DNA from: CALAZP01 sp964410725
GTDB taxonomy: Bacteria; Bacteroidota; Bacteroidia; Chitinophagales; Saprospiraceae
Reading direction: 5' to 3'
Assembly (NCBI GenBank): GCA_964410725.1
Contig: CAYPID010000034.1
Location: forward strand, 1 to 25,826
Length of the DNA: 25,826 bases
Shown: positions 1 to 7,426 of the stretch, in pieces
Numbering within the stretch: position 1 is the stretch's first letter
How the letters are laid out: each line of letters opens with the position of its first letter
Translations under genes and position numbers: made by a program
The notes under the pieces: model-generated
Databases searched by the model: none
The model's input: only the letters and a program-made list of their open reading frames with translations
What the model was told of the DNA's origin: nothing

Positions 1-26
1 GTGTCGGGAAATAAAATCCAAATCCC

Positions 27-977
27 ATGGTCAAATGTATTTTCAGAGAAAAGGGTGTGCTCAATGTTGCAGAGGGATTAAGTAAGCTTCAAGAGATTAC
101 ATCAGGCCAGGTCATCTGGATTGATTTGTTGAATCCGCTTCCTGATGAGCGGACTTTTGTAGAGGAGAAATTTGAAGTAGAGCTTTTTACCAGGCAGGAA
201 GCAGAAGAGATAGAAAGTAGTTCCAAGTATTCGGAAAACGAGGATGAGATCAATGCCAACCTCAATTATATTTTTAAATCCGGTGACAGTTATGCGATGG
301 ATCCGGTATCCTTCATTCTAAAGGACAACTGGCTTATAACTCAGCGCAACATTCAGTTGCGGTCTTTCGACGAAGTTTTCAAAATGCTTCGATTTACCAG
401 AAGAACTAATATTAATGGTTATAGTGTCTTTTTCTCCATATTTGAGGCGCGTATTGATATTGAAGCAGATTTTTTAGAGGACTTATCTAAACGCATTTAC
501 AATGCGGGCAAACAACTAACCTTAGATCGGAAGATTGACGAGGAAATGCTTTTGAAGATCTACCATTTTCAAGAGTTGACCATTCTCTTCCGTGAAGCTA
601 CAAGTGAAATCAAGCGATTATTCTCCTCCATTTTGCGAAGCGAATTTTTTCCGAAGGAAGAATACGAAAAACTAAGAATCATGATCAAGGATGCCGATTC
701 TTTGTTGTCGCACACCTCTTTTAATTTTGAGCGATTGGAATACTTGCAAAATACTTTTCTAGGTCTAAATGACATGGAACAGAACAAAATCATCAAGATT
801 TTCACGGTGGTTACAGTCATATTTATGCCTCCCACTCTCATTGCTTCCATCTATGGAATGAATTTTACTTTTATGCCTGAATTGGAATGGGAATTTGGTT
901 ATCCTTTGGCTTTGAGTCTCATGGTGTTGGCTTCCACCTTGACTTTGTGGTACTTCAAGAGAAAAAATTGGCTTTAG
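27..977 (+). CDS. corA: CorA-family magnesium/cobalt transporter
   Basis: Inner-membrane CorA channel that imports Mg2+ (and Co2+/Ni2+) as a homopentamer. The 316-residue protein has the family layout: a soluble, charged N-terminal domain (about residues 1-250) rich in long helices, then two C-terminal membrane helices (about 255-276 and 292-310). The signature GMN motif stands at residues 277-279, between the helices, in the context YGMNF, and the C-terminus is a short basic tail (KRKNWL), as in CorA. The length matches the family. An in-frame TAA at 12-14 lies before the ATG at 27, so the gene is complete at its 5' end. The next gene begins 40 nt downstream. The family call is firm. Whether Mg2+ is the physiological substrate rests on family knowledge. 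Confidence 0.93.
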   Translation: MVKCIFREKGVLNVAEGLSKLQEITSGQVIWIDLLNPLPDERTFVEEKFEVELFTRQEAEEIESSSKYSENEDEINANLNYIFKSGDSYAMDPVSFILKDNWLITQRNIQLRSFDEVFKMLRFTRRTNINGYSVFFSIFEARIDIEADFLEDLSKRIYNAGKQLTLDRKIDEEMLLKIYHFQELTILFREATSEIKRLFSSILRSEFFPKEEYEKLRIMIKDADSLLSHTSFNFERLEYLQNTFLGLNDMEQNKIIKIFTVVTVIFMPPTLIASIYGMNFTFMPELEWEFGYPLALSLMVLASTLTLWYFKRKNWL

Positions 978-1017
978 GTGATTAAACTCATTATTTAATC
1001 TATGGTTAATTTATAAT

Positions 1018-1236
1018 ATGCAGAAAAAAATGAAAACAAACGTTGGTTCTTTAGACAAAACTATAAGAATTGTGCTCGCCTTGGTAATGTTGGTGGTAGC
1101 CCTTTCCGGCCTGGTAGCCGTTTCAAAAGTTTTACAAATAGTATTGGTTGTCCTTGCTGCGATATTTTTATTTACCTCGTTATTGGGATTTTGTCCACTT
1201 TATCTACCATTTGGGATTAAAACTAACCGTAAATAA
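1018..1236 (+). CDS. DUF2892 (YgaP-type) small membrane protein
   Basis: A 72-residue protein of two membrane helices (about residues 17-36 and 38-57), with the family pattern NVGSLDK-x-IR near the N-terminus and FCPLY after the second helix (Cys59, Pro60). DUF2892 proteins occur alone or fused to rhodanese domains as in YgaP. Their biochemical role is poorly defined. The ATG at 1018 is used here, but a second ATG at 1030 gives MKTNVGS, which matches typical family N-termini and may be the true start. Its stop codon abuts the ATG of the YceI-like gene (1236/1237), so the two are almost certainly cotranscribed and translationally coupled. Identity is good, function unknown. Confidence 0.8.
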   Translation: MQKKMKTNVGSLDKTIRIVLALVMLVVALSGLVAVSKVLQIVLVVLAAIFLFTSLLGFCPLYLPFGIKTNRK

Positions 1237-1779
1237 ATGAAAGCTTGGGGAATACTTACAGTTGTAATGCTTGGGATTTCCCCTGTTTACGGCCAAAAAT
1301 ATTTTACAAAAAAGGGAAAAATTGCCTTTACTTCTGAGGCTATTTTCGAAAAGATTGAGGCCATTAACCATGAAGTGGTTGCTGTTTGGGATTGGGAAGC
1401 TGGAAATTTTGAATTTTCTGTACCTATCAGGAGTTTTTCCTTTGAAAAATCTTTGATGCAAACCCATTTTAACGAAAATTATCTGGAGAGCGATCGTTAT
1501 CCCTATGCCTATTTTAAGGGTAAAATAGGGGAGAAAGCACCAATAGCACAATCGAATCAATATCGTATCCAAATTGCAGGAGATTTGACTATTCACGGAG
1601 TTACTCAACCGATTGTAACCCAAGCAGTGGTGGAAGTGACTTCCGATAGACTTAAAGGAGAGGCTTCTTTTTCAATTGCGGTGGCTGATTACCAAATTGA
1701 AATTCCCTGGATTGTCAGGGAGAAGGTGGCGAAGGTGGTAGATATTTCCGTAAAAATTGATTGTGAACCTTTGAAATAA
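1237..1779 (+). CDS. YceI-family periplasmic lipid/isoprenoid-binding protein
   Basis: A 180-residue YceI-like protein with a cleavable signal peptide (h-region about residues 4-16, cleavage probably after the G-Q near residue 20). YceI proteins fold as lipocalin-like barrels and bind polyisoprenoids or amphiphiles in the periplasm. The most diagnostic segment is GDLTIHGVTQPI near residues 115-126. The strands with alternating hydrophobics (EFSVPIRSFSF, KVVDISVKI) and FNENYLESDRYPYAYF also fit the family. It directly abuts the upstream DUF2892 stop and lies 6 nt before the DUF5777 barrel gene, so it sits in a three-gene operon. The true ligand cannot be read from the sequence. Confidence 0.88.
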   Translation: MKAWGILTVVMLGISPVYGQKYFTKKGKIAFTSEAIFEKIEAINHEVVAVWDWEAGNFEFSVPIRSFSFEKSLMQTHFNENYLESDRYPYAYFKGKIGEKAPIAQSNQYRIQIAGDLTIHGVTQPIVTQAVVEVTSDRLKGEASFSIAVADYQIEIPWIVREKVAKVVDISVKIDCEPLK

Positions 1780-1785
1780 TCCATT

Positions 1786-2661
1786 ATGCGTATAGTTTTT
1801 GTTTTGGTGGGCCTGTTACCCATAGTGGGAATGGCTCAAGGAGATTTATCCTTATTGTCCTTAGTTCAGGAAGAGCCTAAAGCAGAAAGGGTAGAGGCGA
1901 TTTTCAAAACGACTCGAATCATAAACCTACCGTCCATTGAACAAACTCCAGTTGGTGTTTTAGATGTTAAAATTAGCCATAGATTTGGAACCCTTCAACA
2001 AGGCGCCTATGATTTATTCGGTTTGGATAATGCCTCCATTAGATTAGGTGCTGAATATGGAATTCTTTCAGATTTGATGATTGGTTTGGGCAGAAGTGGA
2101 TATGAAAAGACTTACGATGGTTATTTGAAATATAATTGGCTCAAACAAACTAAGGGAAATGGTGCTTTTCCATTTTCAGCAGCTGTATTTGTAGGAGCCT
2201 CCTTAAACACGCTAAAAAATGATAATTGGGATTTCACCGATAGAGCTACTTTTGTTTTCCAATTGATTTTAGCAAGAAAATTCTCCAATCAGCTGTCTAT
2301 CCAACTGAGCCCAACTTTGATACATAGAAATTTAGTGGCTACTGCTTCCGAAAAAAATACTGTTCCTGCACTTGGAATCGGGGGAAGATTTAAATTGTCT
2401 AATCGGGTTAGTCTCAATTTAGAATATACCCCGGTGCTTAATAATTTTATTGCTGAGCGATTTGTAAATTCATTCTCGGTTGGATTTGATATAGAAACAG
2501 GTGGCCATGTATTTCAACTGCACTTCACCAACGCAATTGCAATGATGGAGAAAGGATATTTCACCGAAACCTATGATAGCTGGAAAGATGGAGGAGTTAG
2601 ATTTGGTTTCAATATAGCTAGAGTTTTTACGCTAAAAAAACCGAAGCTCGAAGTTTTCTAG
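1786..2661 (+). CDS. DUF5777-family outer-membrane beta-barrel protein
   Basis: A 291-residue exported protein with an N-terminal signal peptide (MRIVFVLVGLLPIVGMAQ). It is followed by amphipathic strands typical of an outer-membrane barrel, with glycine/aromatic girdle patterns such as ISHRFGTLQQGAYDLFGLDN and the segment ending in MIGLGRSGYEKTYDGYLKY. This resembles the Bacteroidota DUF5777 family, which has no established activity. It lies 6 nt after the YceI-like gene, suggesting that the barrel and the periplasmic carrier act together, perhaps moving a lipid or redox partner (inference). Its stop codon overlaps the stop of the convergent DksA-like gene: both use the same CTAG tetranucleotide at 2658-2661. 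Confidence 0.78.
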   Translation: MRIVFVLVGLLPIVGMAQGDLSLLSLVQEEPKAERVEAIFKTTRIINLPSIEQTPVGVLDVKISHRFGTLQQGAYDLFGLDNASIRLGAEYGILSDLMIGLGRSGYEKTYDGYLKYNWLKQTKGNGAFPFSAAVFVGASLNTLKNDNWDFTDRATFVFQLILARKFSNQLSIQLSPTLIHRNLVATASEKNTVPALGIGGRFKLSNRVSLNLEYTPVLNNFIAERFVNSFSVGFDIETGGHVFQLHFTNAIAMMEKGYFTETYDSWKDGGVRFGFNIARVFTLKKPKLEVF

Positions 2662-3272
2662 TCGTCTAATTCCTCTCCGTCTGAAAAATCTGCGTTGTCT
2701 ATTCCGTTATCGTTTTCGAATTCATCATCGTTGAAATCGTCCAAATCATCGAATCCATCTAGATCGTCTTCATTGAAAGCAGCTTTAGCTTTAGTAGTTG
2801 TTGCGCTGTTAGATTTGATGACTTTAGTGATGATTTTCTTAGGTTCTTCTTCTTTCTTTTTAGCCTTTGCAGCCGGTTTGGAAGCAGGCTTAACCCTTCC
2901 TGCTGCACTTGCAGGAGTATCTTTTGCGACAATACTTTTGGTGGTAGTGGGAACTGCTCTTAACCGTTCTTCAGCAATCAAAGTGCCCGTTATGGTGCAG
3001 ATTCCGTATGTTTTATTTTTTATTCTTAGAAGCGCATTCTGAAGATCTTGAATAAATTTTCGTTGTCTGATAGCCATATTGTTAAGCATCTCTAGATTAC
3101 CAGAGGTGCTGCTATCGTCCATCCAATCTGTTCCAAACTCATCATCTGTATTCTCAGAGATTTCAATGATCTGAGCTTGTAAGTTCTCGAGCTGTTCTTG
3201 TGCTTCTACGAGTTTCTTTTCGATTAAAACCTTGAAAGCATCAAGTTTTTCATCTGAATATCTTACTGTCAT
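2658..3272 (-). CDS. DksA/TraR-like protein with degenerate zinc finger and charged tail
   Basis: A 204-residue protein. Residues 1-118 resemble the DksA/TraR family of RNA-polymerase-binding regulators: a helical coiled-coil-like N-terminus, then KNKTYGICTITGTLI and RLRAVPTTTKSIVAK where the C4 zinc finger should be. Only Cys92 of the four zinc ligands remains, so a classic zinc finger is not possible. Bacteroidota homologues commonly show this loss. Unusual is the C-terminal extension: a basic, Ala/Lys/Pro-rich linker (about 119-166) and a very acidic tail in which 20 of the last 38 residues are Asp or Glu. It is transcribed divergently from the KASIII gene across a region with a 12-bp inverted repeat, and its stop overlaps that of the DUF5777 gene. 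Confidence 0.8.
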   Translation of the reverse strand: MTVRYSDEKLDAFKVLIEKKLVEAQEQLENLQAQIIEISENTDDEFGTDWMDDSSTSGNLEMLNNMAIRQRKFIQDLQNALLRIKNKTYGICTITGTLIAEERLRAVPTTTKSIVAKDTPASAAGRVKPASKPAAKAKKKEEEPKKIITKVIKSNSATTTKAKAAFNEDDLDGFDDLDDFNDDEFENDNGIDNADFSDGEELDD

Positions 3273-3352
3273 AACCTATCAGATTTGTTTAACGGGTGTT
3301 TCAAAATGCAAAAAAAGAAAAAATTCAAGTCCCATTCACATAACAAAGCGCA

Positions 3353-3388
3353 AAAATTCAGATTAATTCTGAATAAAATCTGAATTTT
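3353..3388. repeat. 12-bp perfect inverted repeat in a divergent promoter region
   Basis: Arms 3353-3364 (AAAATTCAGATT) and 3377-3388 (AATCTGAATTTT) are perfect reverse complements separated by 12 nt. A third related half-site (ATTCTGAAT, 3366-3374) lies in the loop, so ATTCAG/CTGAAT occurs three times in about 35 bp. It sits in the 189-bp gap between the divergent DksA-like gene (start 3272) and KASIII gene (start 3462), with no T-tract directly after it. Its position suggests an operator. A transcript hairpin is the alternative. Confidence 0.5.
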
Positions 3389-3461
3389 ATTTTCTACTCC
3401 TTTACTTGTAATATTTTTATTTAGTTTTATGTTCTTTAATTAGACGATTGAATCAATAGGA

Positions 3462-4538
3462 ATGAAGGTTAAAATTACTGGGTCAGGTAGTTATATTCCA
3501 GCTCAAAACATATCGAATAGCGATTTTCTAGACCAGCACTTTTTCAATGAAGATGGTACACCGGTGGGTGGTTCAAATGAGGTGGTCATTGAAAAGCTTC
3601 AAGCGATTACTGGAATAGAGTCTAGGAAGTATGCAGATCATGCGCTTAGAACTTCTGATATTGCGGCCATTGCTTGTGAAAAGGCCATTGAAGATGCCCA
3701 AGTGGATCGAGAAACTATCGATCAGATTATTGTAGGTCATAATTTTGGAGACATTATTAAAGGTTCTCTGCAGCCGGATATGGTTCCAAGTATTGGATCT
3801 AGAGTAAAGTACATTTTAGGAATTAAAAATACTTCTTGTATTCCTTATGATGTTATTTTCGGTTGTCCAGGTTGGATTCAGGGACTAATTCAAGCTTATT
3901 CATACATTCAGTCTGGAATGGCGAAAAAATGCTTGGTGGTTGGAGCGGAGACGCTTTCCAGGATAGTGGACCCACATGACCGAGACTCTATGATTTTTGC
4001 CGACGGCGCAGGAGCTGTGGTAGTGGAAGCTGTTCCGGATGATTCCACTTCTGGTATTCTTTCTTATGCGGTAATGTCTCACGGGCAGGAGGATACTTAT
4101 TATCTATATATGGGGCCCACCTATAAAGGCCAGGGAAGTGAAAGTGACCCCCAGTATATTAAAATGCATGGGCGAAAGATTTATGAATATGCTTTAACCC
4201 ACGTTCCTGATGCAATTAAATCATGTTTAGATAAAGCCAATATCACAGACATTCGGGAGGTGAAGAAAATCTTTATCCATCAAGCCAACGCTAAAATGGA
4301 TGAGGCCATTATAAAGCGCCTTTACAAGAAATACGGAATTAGGGATATAGATGTGGATACTGTTATGCCAATGAATATAGGAACTTTTGGAAATAGTTCT
4401 GTAGCCACTGTACCTACTTTATTCGATTTGGTTCAGAAAGGTCAGGTTCCAGGTCATAGTTTGCAGTCTGGTGATATTATAGTTTTTGCGAGTGTTGGAG
4501 CGGGAATGAATATCAATGCGATTACATACAGAATATAA
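3462..4538 (+). CDS. 3-oxoacyl-ACP synthase III family protein (KASIII-like)
   Basis: A 358-residue cytosolic thiolase-fold condensing enzyme related to FabH, which joins an acyl-CoA or acyl-ACP starter with malonyl-ACP by decarboxylative Claisen condensation. The triad is visible: nucleophile Cys135 in IFGCPGWIQG, His273 in FIHQANAKMD, and Asn311 in GTFGNSSVATVP. FADGAGAVVVE (179-189) is the usual conserved loop. It is longer than FabH (about 320 residues), with an N-terminal insertion around residues 24-42 (ED-GTPVGGSNE). It may therefore be a specialised KASIII paralogue rather than the housekeeping enzyme. Its stop is one base before the ATG of the FGE-like lipoprotein, so the two are likely cotranscribed. 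Substrate is unknown. Confidence 0.88.
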   Translation: MKVKITGSGSYIPAQNISNSDFLDQHFFNEDGTPVGGSNEVVIEKLQAITGIESRKYADHALRTSDIAAIACEKAIEDAQVDRETIDQIIVGHNFGDIIKGSLQPDMVPSIGSRVKYILGIKNTSCIPYDVIFGCPGWIQGLIQAYSYIQSGMAKKCLVVGAETLSRIVDPHDRDSMIFADGAGAVVVEAVPDDSTSGILSYAVMSHGQEDTYYLYMGPTYKGQGSESDPQYIKMHGRKIYEYALTHVPDAIKSCLDKANITDIREVKKIFIHQANAKMDEAIIKRLYKKYGIRDIDVDTVMPMNIGTFGNSSVATVPTLFDLVQKGQVPGHSLQSGDIIVFASVGAGMNINAITYRI

Positions 4539-4539
4539 G

Positions 4540-5316
4540 ATGAAGCTTTGGTCCGCAGTTTTTTTGGCTTTGGGATTGATAGGGTGTCAACAGAACAGTC
4601 CTTCCGTGAATGGATATGCGGTCATCAATCGCGAGGGGGAATCGTTTTATATAGATCAAACGGAGGTGACCATAGGTGCCTTTAGAGATTTCATTCTTCA
4701 GACTGGATATGTAACCACTTCAGATAGTTTGGGATGGTCTGGTGTTTTTGCCACCAACCAAGGTGGTTGGATTCCTGTTACCCAGGCCAATTGGGAAAAG
4801 CCTCTTGGCCAAGAAATCGGTGCCGACGAACTGCCGGTTACTCATGTCAGTTACTTTGATGCTGTAGCTTATTGCAGTTGGAAAAACGGCAGGTTGCCAA
4901 CGGCCGAAGAATGGGATGCGGCAGCCGGGGAAAAAATCACTCCAGGTAACGTTTGGGAAGGGCCGTTTCCCTATCACAACTCTGGTAAAGATGGCTACCT
5001 AGAAGAAGCAGCCCCTGTTGGTCAGTTTGAACCTAATGCTAATGGCCTGTATGATATGTTTGGTAATGTCTGGGAATGGACTTCTTCCAATAGCGAACGT
5101 TCAGAAACTGGTCAGTTCTATGCCAATGGTCAACTGATTGATGAATCTGCGATGAAAGGAAAAATCATCAAAGGTGGTTCTTTCCTATGCGATGAAAATT
5201 ACTGCGCGGGGTATATTCCCTCGAAGTATCAAATTACCCCAGAAGATTCTGGAATGAATCACCTGGGGTTCCGATGCGTTTATGATTATCGAGATTTAGA
5301 ACCAGCCGGCTCCTAA
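4540..5316 (+). CDS. Formylglycine-generating-enzyme-like (SUMF1) lipoprotein
   Basis: A 258-residue protein with a lipoprotein signal (lipobox LIGC, Cys16) and a full SUMF1/FGE-sulfatase domain (about 36-250): YIDQTEVTIGAFRDF, LPVTHVSYFDAVAYCSW, GRLPTAEEWDAAA, LYDMFGNVWEW, KGGSFLC and HLGFRC. The true aerobic enzyme turns a sulfatase cysteine into formylglycine using a copper-binding C-x4-C pair. Here Cys217 and Cys222 (CDENYC) occupy the matching place, whereas many FGE-fold relatives such as gliding proteins GldJ/GldK lack them. The ATG at 4540 was chosen over 4516 because it gives a proper lipoprotein signal and follows the KASIII stop by one base. Its last 21 bases overlap the convergent membrane-protein gene. 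No sulfatase target is encoded nearby. Confidence 0.85.
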   Translation: MKLWSAVFLALGLIGCQQNSPSVNGYAVINREGESFYIDQTEVTIGAFRDFILQTGYVTTSDSLGWSGVFATNQGGWIPVTQANWEKPLGQEIGADELPVTHVSYFDAVAYCSWKNGRLPTAEEWDAAAGEKITPGNVWEGPFPYHNSGKDGYLEEAAPVGQFEPNANGLYDMFGNVWEWTSSNSERSETGQFYANGQLIDESAMKGKIIKGGSFLCDENYCAGYIPSKYQITPEDSGMNHLGFRCVYDYRDLEPAGS

Positions 5317-5715
5317 ATTTCTAAATGGCCAAGGAATTCCTGCCAAAATCAATATTAAGCCAATAAGGTAGAAAGTTAAGACCTTTTTGGCGCCCTTTTC
5401 AAGGGAGTCAGCTCTTTTCCATTTCCCATAACCCAGGGTAATCAATACGACCGCCAACAACATCAAAGTGGTGTGCTCAACTGTATAAAAACGGTTTAGA
5501 GCTACTTTCATAGTTTCTGCTGCAAACAATACTTTTGGACTGATGAAATAAAGAATGATTCCTATAACCAATTGAACATGGGTAGCTATCATTGCAAAGA
5601 GCGGCAGTTTGGTTTTTTTACCCGGTTGAGAAAAAGCCTGGACTATCGCGGTTAAAAGCAATATTAATACAATCCATCTCCAACCAGAGTGAGCATGCGT
5701 CAATCCTGTGTACAT
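5296..5715 (-). CDS. Four-helix membrane protein, possibly cytochrome b-like
   Basis: A 139-residue integral membrane protein with four predicted helices (about residues 12-29, 38-58, 79-97 and 112-129). Histidines His7, His9, His46 and His81 lie near or in the helices, in MYTGLTHAHSGWRW, IATHVQLVIG and YTVEHTTLML. Bacteroidota proteins of this shape are often labelled cytochrome b in databases (recollection). The histidines could ligate heme, but no heme-binding motif can be proven by eye. The C-terminus, GAGWF, is encoded inside the 3' end of the FGE-like gene on the other strand. It appears monocistronic, its start facing the HMG-CoA synthase gene across a 154-bp intergenic region. Confidence 0.6.
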   Translation of the reverse strand: MYTGLTHAHSGWRWIVLILLLTAIVQAFSQPGKKTKLPLFAMIATHVQLVIGIILYFISPKVLFAAETMKVALNRFYTVEHTTLMLLAVVLITLGYGKWKRADSLEKGAKKVLTFYLIGLILILAGIPWPFRNLGAGWF

Positions 5716-5774
5716 ATTTTTCTTTGCAAGATAAGAATAATGACCGTTTTATTTCCTCTCCAAATCGGTTTGAC

Positions 5775-5782
5775 TATATTTG
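5775..5782 (+). promoter_or_regulatory. Possible -7 box upstream of HMG-CoA synthase gene
   Basis: TATATTTG matches the Bacteroidota -7 consensus TAnnTTTG exactly and lies 87 nt upstream of the ATG at 5870. No TTTG is found at the expected 19-21 nt further upstream, so this is only a weak candidate. Confidence 0.25.
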
Positions 5783-5869
5783 AAAATTAAATGGACAAGG
5801 TGTATTAAACAAAATATTTAGTGTCGTGTTAATAGGCCATAGTTTTTGTCTTGTCATTAACAGAATCAA

Positions 5870-7426
5870 ATGAGAAAAAATTTTCCACCTAGCCCCTGCA
5901 TAGGAATTGACGATATGTCTGTTTACGTTCCTAAAATATTTCTTCCAATAGAAACACTTTCAGTGAGCAGAAATATTGAGTTTGGGAAATTATACAACGG
6001 ATTGGGGTTAGAGGGAATGGCTTTGGCTGATGTACACGAAGATACCGCCACCATGGCTGCCAATGCAATATATGACTTAATGGCCAAGAATAATTTGGAC
6101 CCTCGAAAAATTGGTAGGATCTACTTGGGTACTGAAAGCGCTTTGGATGACGCCAAGCCAACGGCCACCTATGCATTGGAAATGCTGTCTCAAGTTTTTT
6201 CTAAAGAATACGGGTCTGATTGCTTTCTAAACTGCGATGTAGTTGACATGACCTTCGCCTGTATTGGAGGGGTAGATGCTTTACAAAATACAATAGATTG
6301 GGTTGCTGGGGAAGAAGATCGAATAGGGATAGTGGTCACTTCTGATAATGCCAAATACGAAATGGGTTCCACTGGAGAATATACTCAAGGCGCCGGAGCT
6401 ATTGCACTGCTCATTACGCATCAACCCAGATTATTGGCCCTTCACAACACTTGGGGAGTGGCTACCAAACCAGTGCATGATTTCTTCAAACCTAAAAGGG
6501 AAGCGCAAAAAAAGGATTTATTCGAAGAAGTTTTAAAATTAGCCAATGTATCTGGGGTAGATGTTGACGCAGTTCTAGAGCAATTGGATTCGACTATAGA
6601 AGTAAATGGTCTATTGGACAGCAATGAAACAAAAGTGTCTTTTTACAAATCCACTCCGGTATTCAATGGGCCACAAAGCAATAAATGTTATCAAGAAAGA
6701 ATCTTAGAAGCATTTAAGGATTACTCTCATAAGGCTTCTAAAAAGGGTATGGGGCCTAACGGCAAAACGTTAACGGAAACCTGGGAACGTATTATTTTCC
6801 ATCTTCCTTATGCGTATCAAGGCCGTAGAATGTTTGCAGAAATATTCTATTTGGAATTAATTAATGCTGGCAAGTGGTCGGCTATCGAAGCAGATACTGG
6901 AATTCATCCACCGGCCAGAGAAGGTTATGAGTCCGAAGATTCTTACCAGCGGGCTTATGGTCATTTTTTGAGATTATTGGGTAAATCCTCAGCTTACAAG
7001 AAATTTGTAGCGGAGAAAATTGAGAAGGGAGAACGCGCCTCAAGTAAAGTAGGGAATATGTACACAGGTTCAATTTTCCTTAGTTTGATGAGTACCCTCT
7101 CGGCAGATTTGCAAGATGGTGCTGAGATGGAAGGAAAGGCTATTGGTTTTTTTGCCTATGGTAGCGGCTCCAAATCAAAAGTCTTCGAAGGTGTGGTGAT
7201 GCCTGAATGGGCTGAACGAGTTAGACAATTTTCCCTTTTCGAAATATTAGCCGAACGACATGCTATCGATTATGATACCTATGAATTATTGCATAGAGGC
7301 AAATTAGCCGAAAGTATTCATCCTACCAACAGTGAATTTGGAATCGCCCAAAAGGATGATTCCAAGGGGCTTCCAGGAGAACGCCACTACGAGTGGAAAT
7401 CTGCTGTTCCCCATCCAGCTCGTTAA
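5870..7426 (+). CDS. Hydroxymethylglutaryl-CoA synthase family protein
   Basis: A 518-residue HMG-CoA synthase-fold enzyme. The family condenses acetyl-CoA with acetoacetyl-CoA to HMG-CoA, the entry to the mevalonate isoprenoid pathway. The catalytic triad is recognisable: Glu89 in GTESALDDAKP, Cys131 in DMTFACIGGVD, and His311 in IIFHLPYAYQGRR. Further family motifs are GAGAIALLI (174-182) and FFAYGSGSKSKVFEG near the C-terminus. Bacterial HMG-CoA synthases are usually about 390 residues. This one is longer because of extra sequence between about residues 195 and 300, including a Lys/Glu-rich helix, and a C-terminal extension. No other mevalonate gene is seen here. A specialised HMGS-like condensing enzyme is the alternative. 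Confidence 0.85.
   Translation: MRKNFPPSPCIGIDDMSVYVPKIFLPIETLSVSRNIEFGKLYNGLGLEGMALADVHEDTATMAANAIYDLMAKNNLDPRKIGRIYLGTESALDDAKPTATYALEMLSQVFSKEYGSDCFLNCDVVDMTFACIGGVDALQNTIDWVAGEEDRIGIVVTSDNAKYEMGSTGEYTQGAGAIALLITHQPRLLALHNTWGVATKPVHDFFKPKREAQKKDLFEEVLKLANVSGVDVDAVLEQLDSTIEVNGLLDSNETKVSFYKSTPVFNGPQSNKCYQERILEAFKDYSHKASKKGMGPNGKTLTETWERIIFHLPYAYQGRRMFAEIFYLELINAGKWSAIEADTGIHPPAREGYESEDSYQRAYGHFLRLLGKSSAYKKFVAEKIEKGERASSKVGNMYTGSIFLSLMSTLSADLQDGAEMEGKAIGFFAYGSGSKSKVFEGVVMPEWAERVRQFSLFEILAERHAIDYDTYELLHRGKLAESIHPTNSEFGIAQKDDSKGLPGERHYEWKSAVPHPAR

Noticed and set aside
980..1000. GATTAAA/TTTAATC 7-bp inverted repeat between corA and the DUF2892 gene
   Set aside because: Too AT-rich and weak, without a T-tract, to be called a terminator; chance is likely.
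2695..3042. 115-codon + strand reading frame rich in Ser and hydrophobics
   Set aside because: It is the antisense of the acidic/basic tail of the DksA-like gene. Its composition follows from that low-complexity sequence, and it has no family resemblance.
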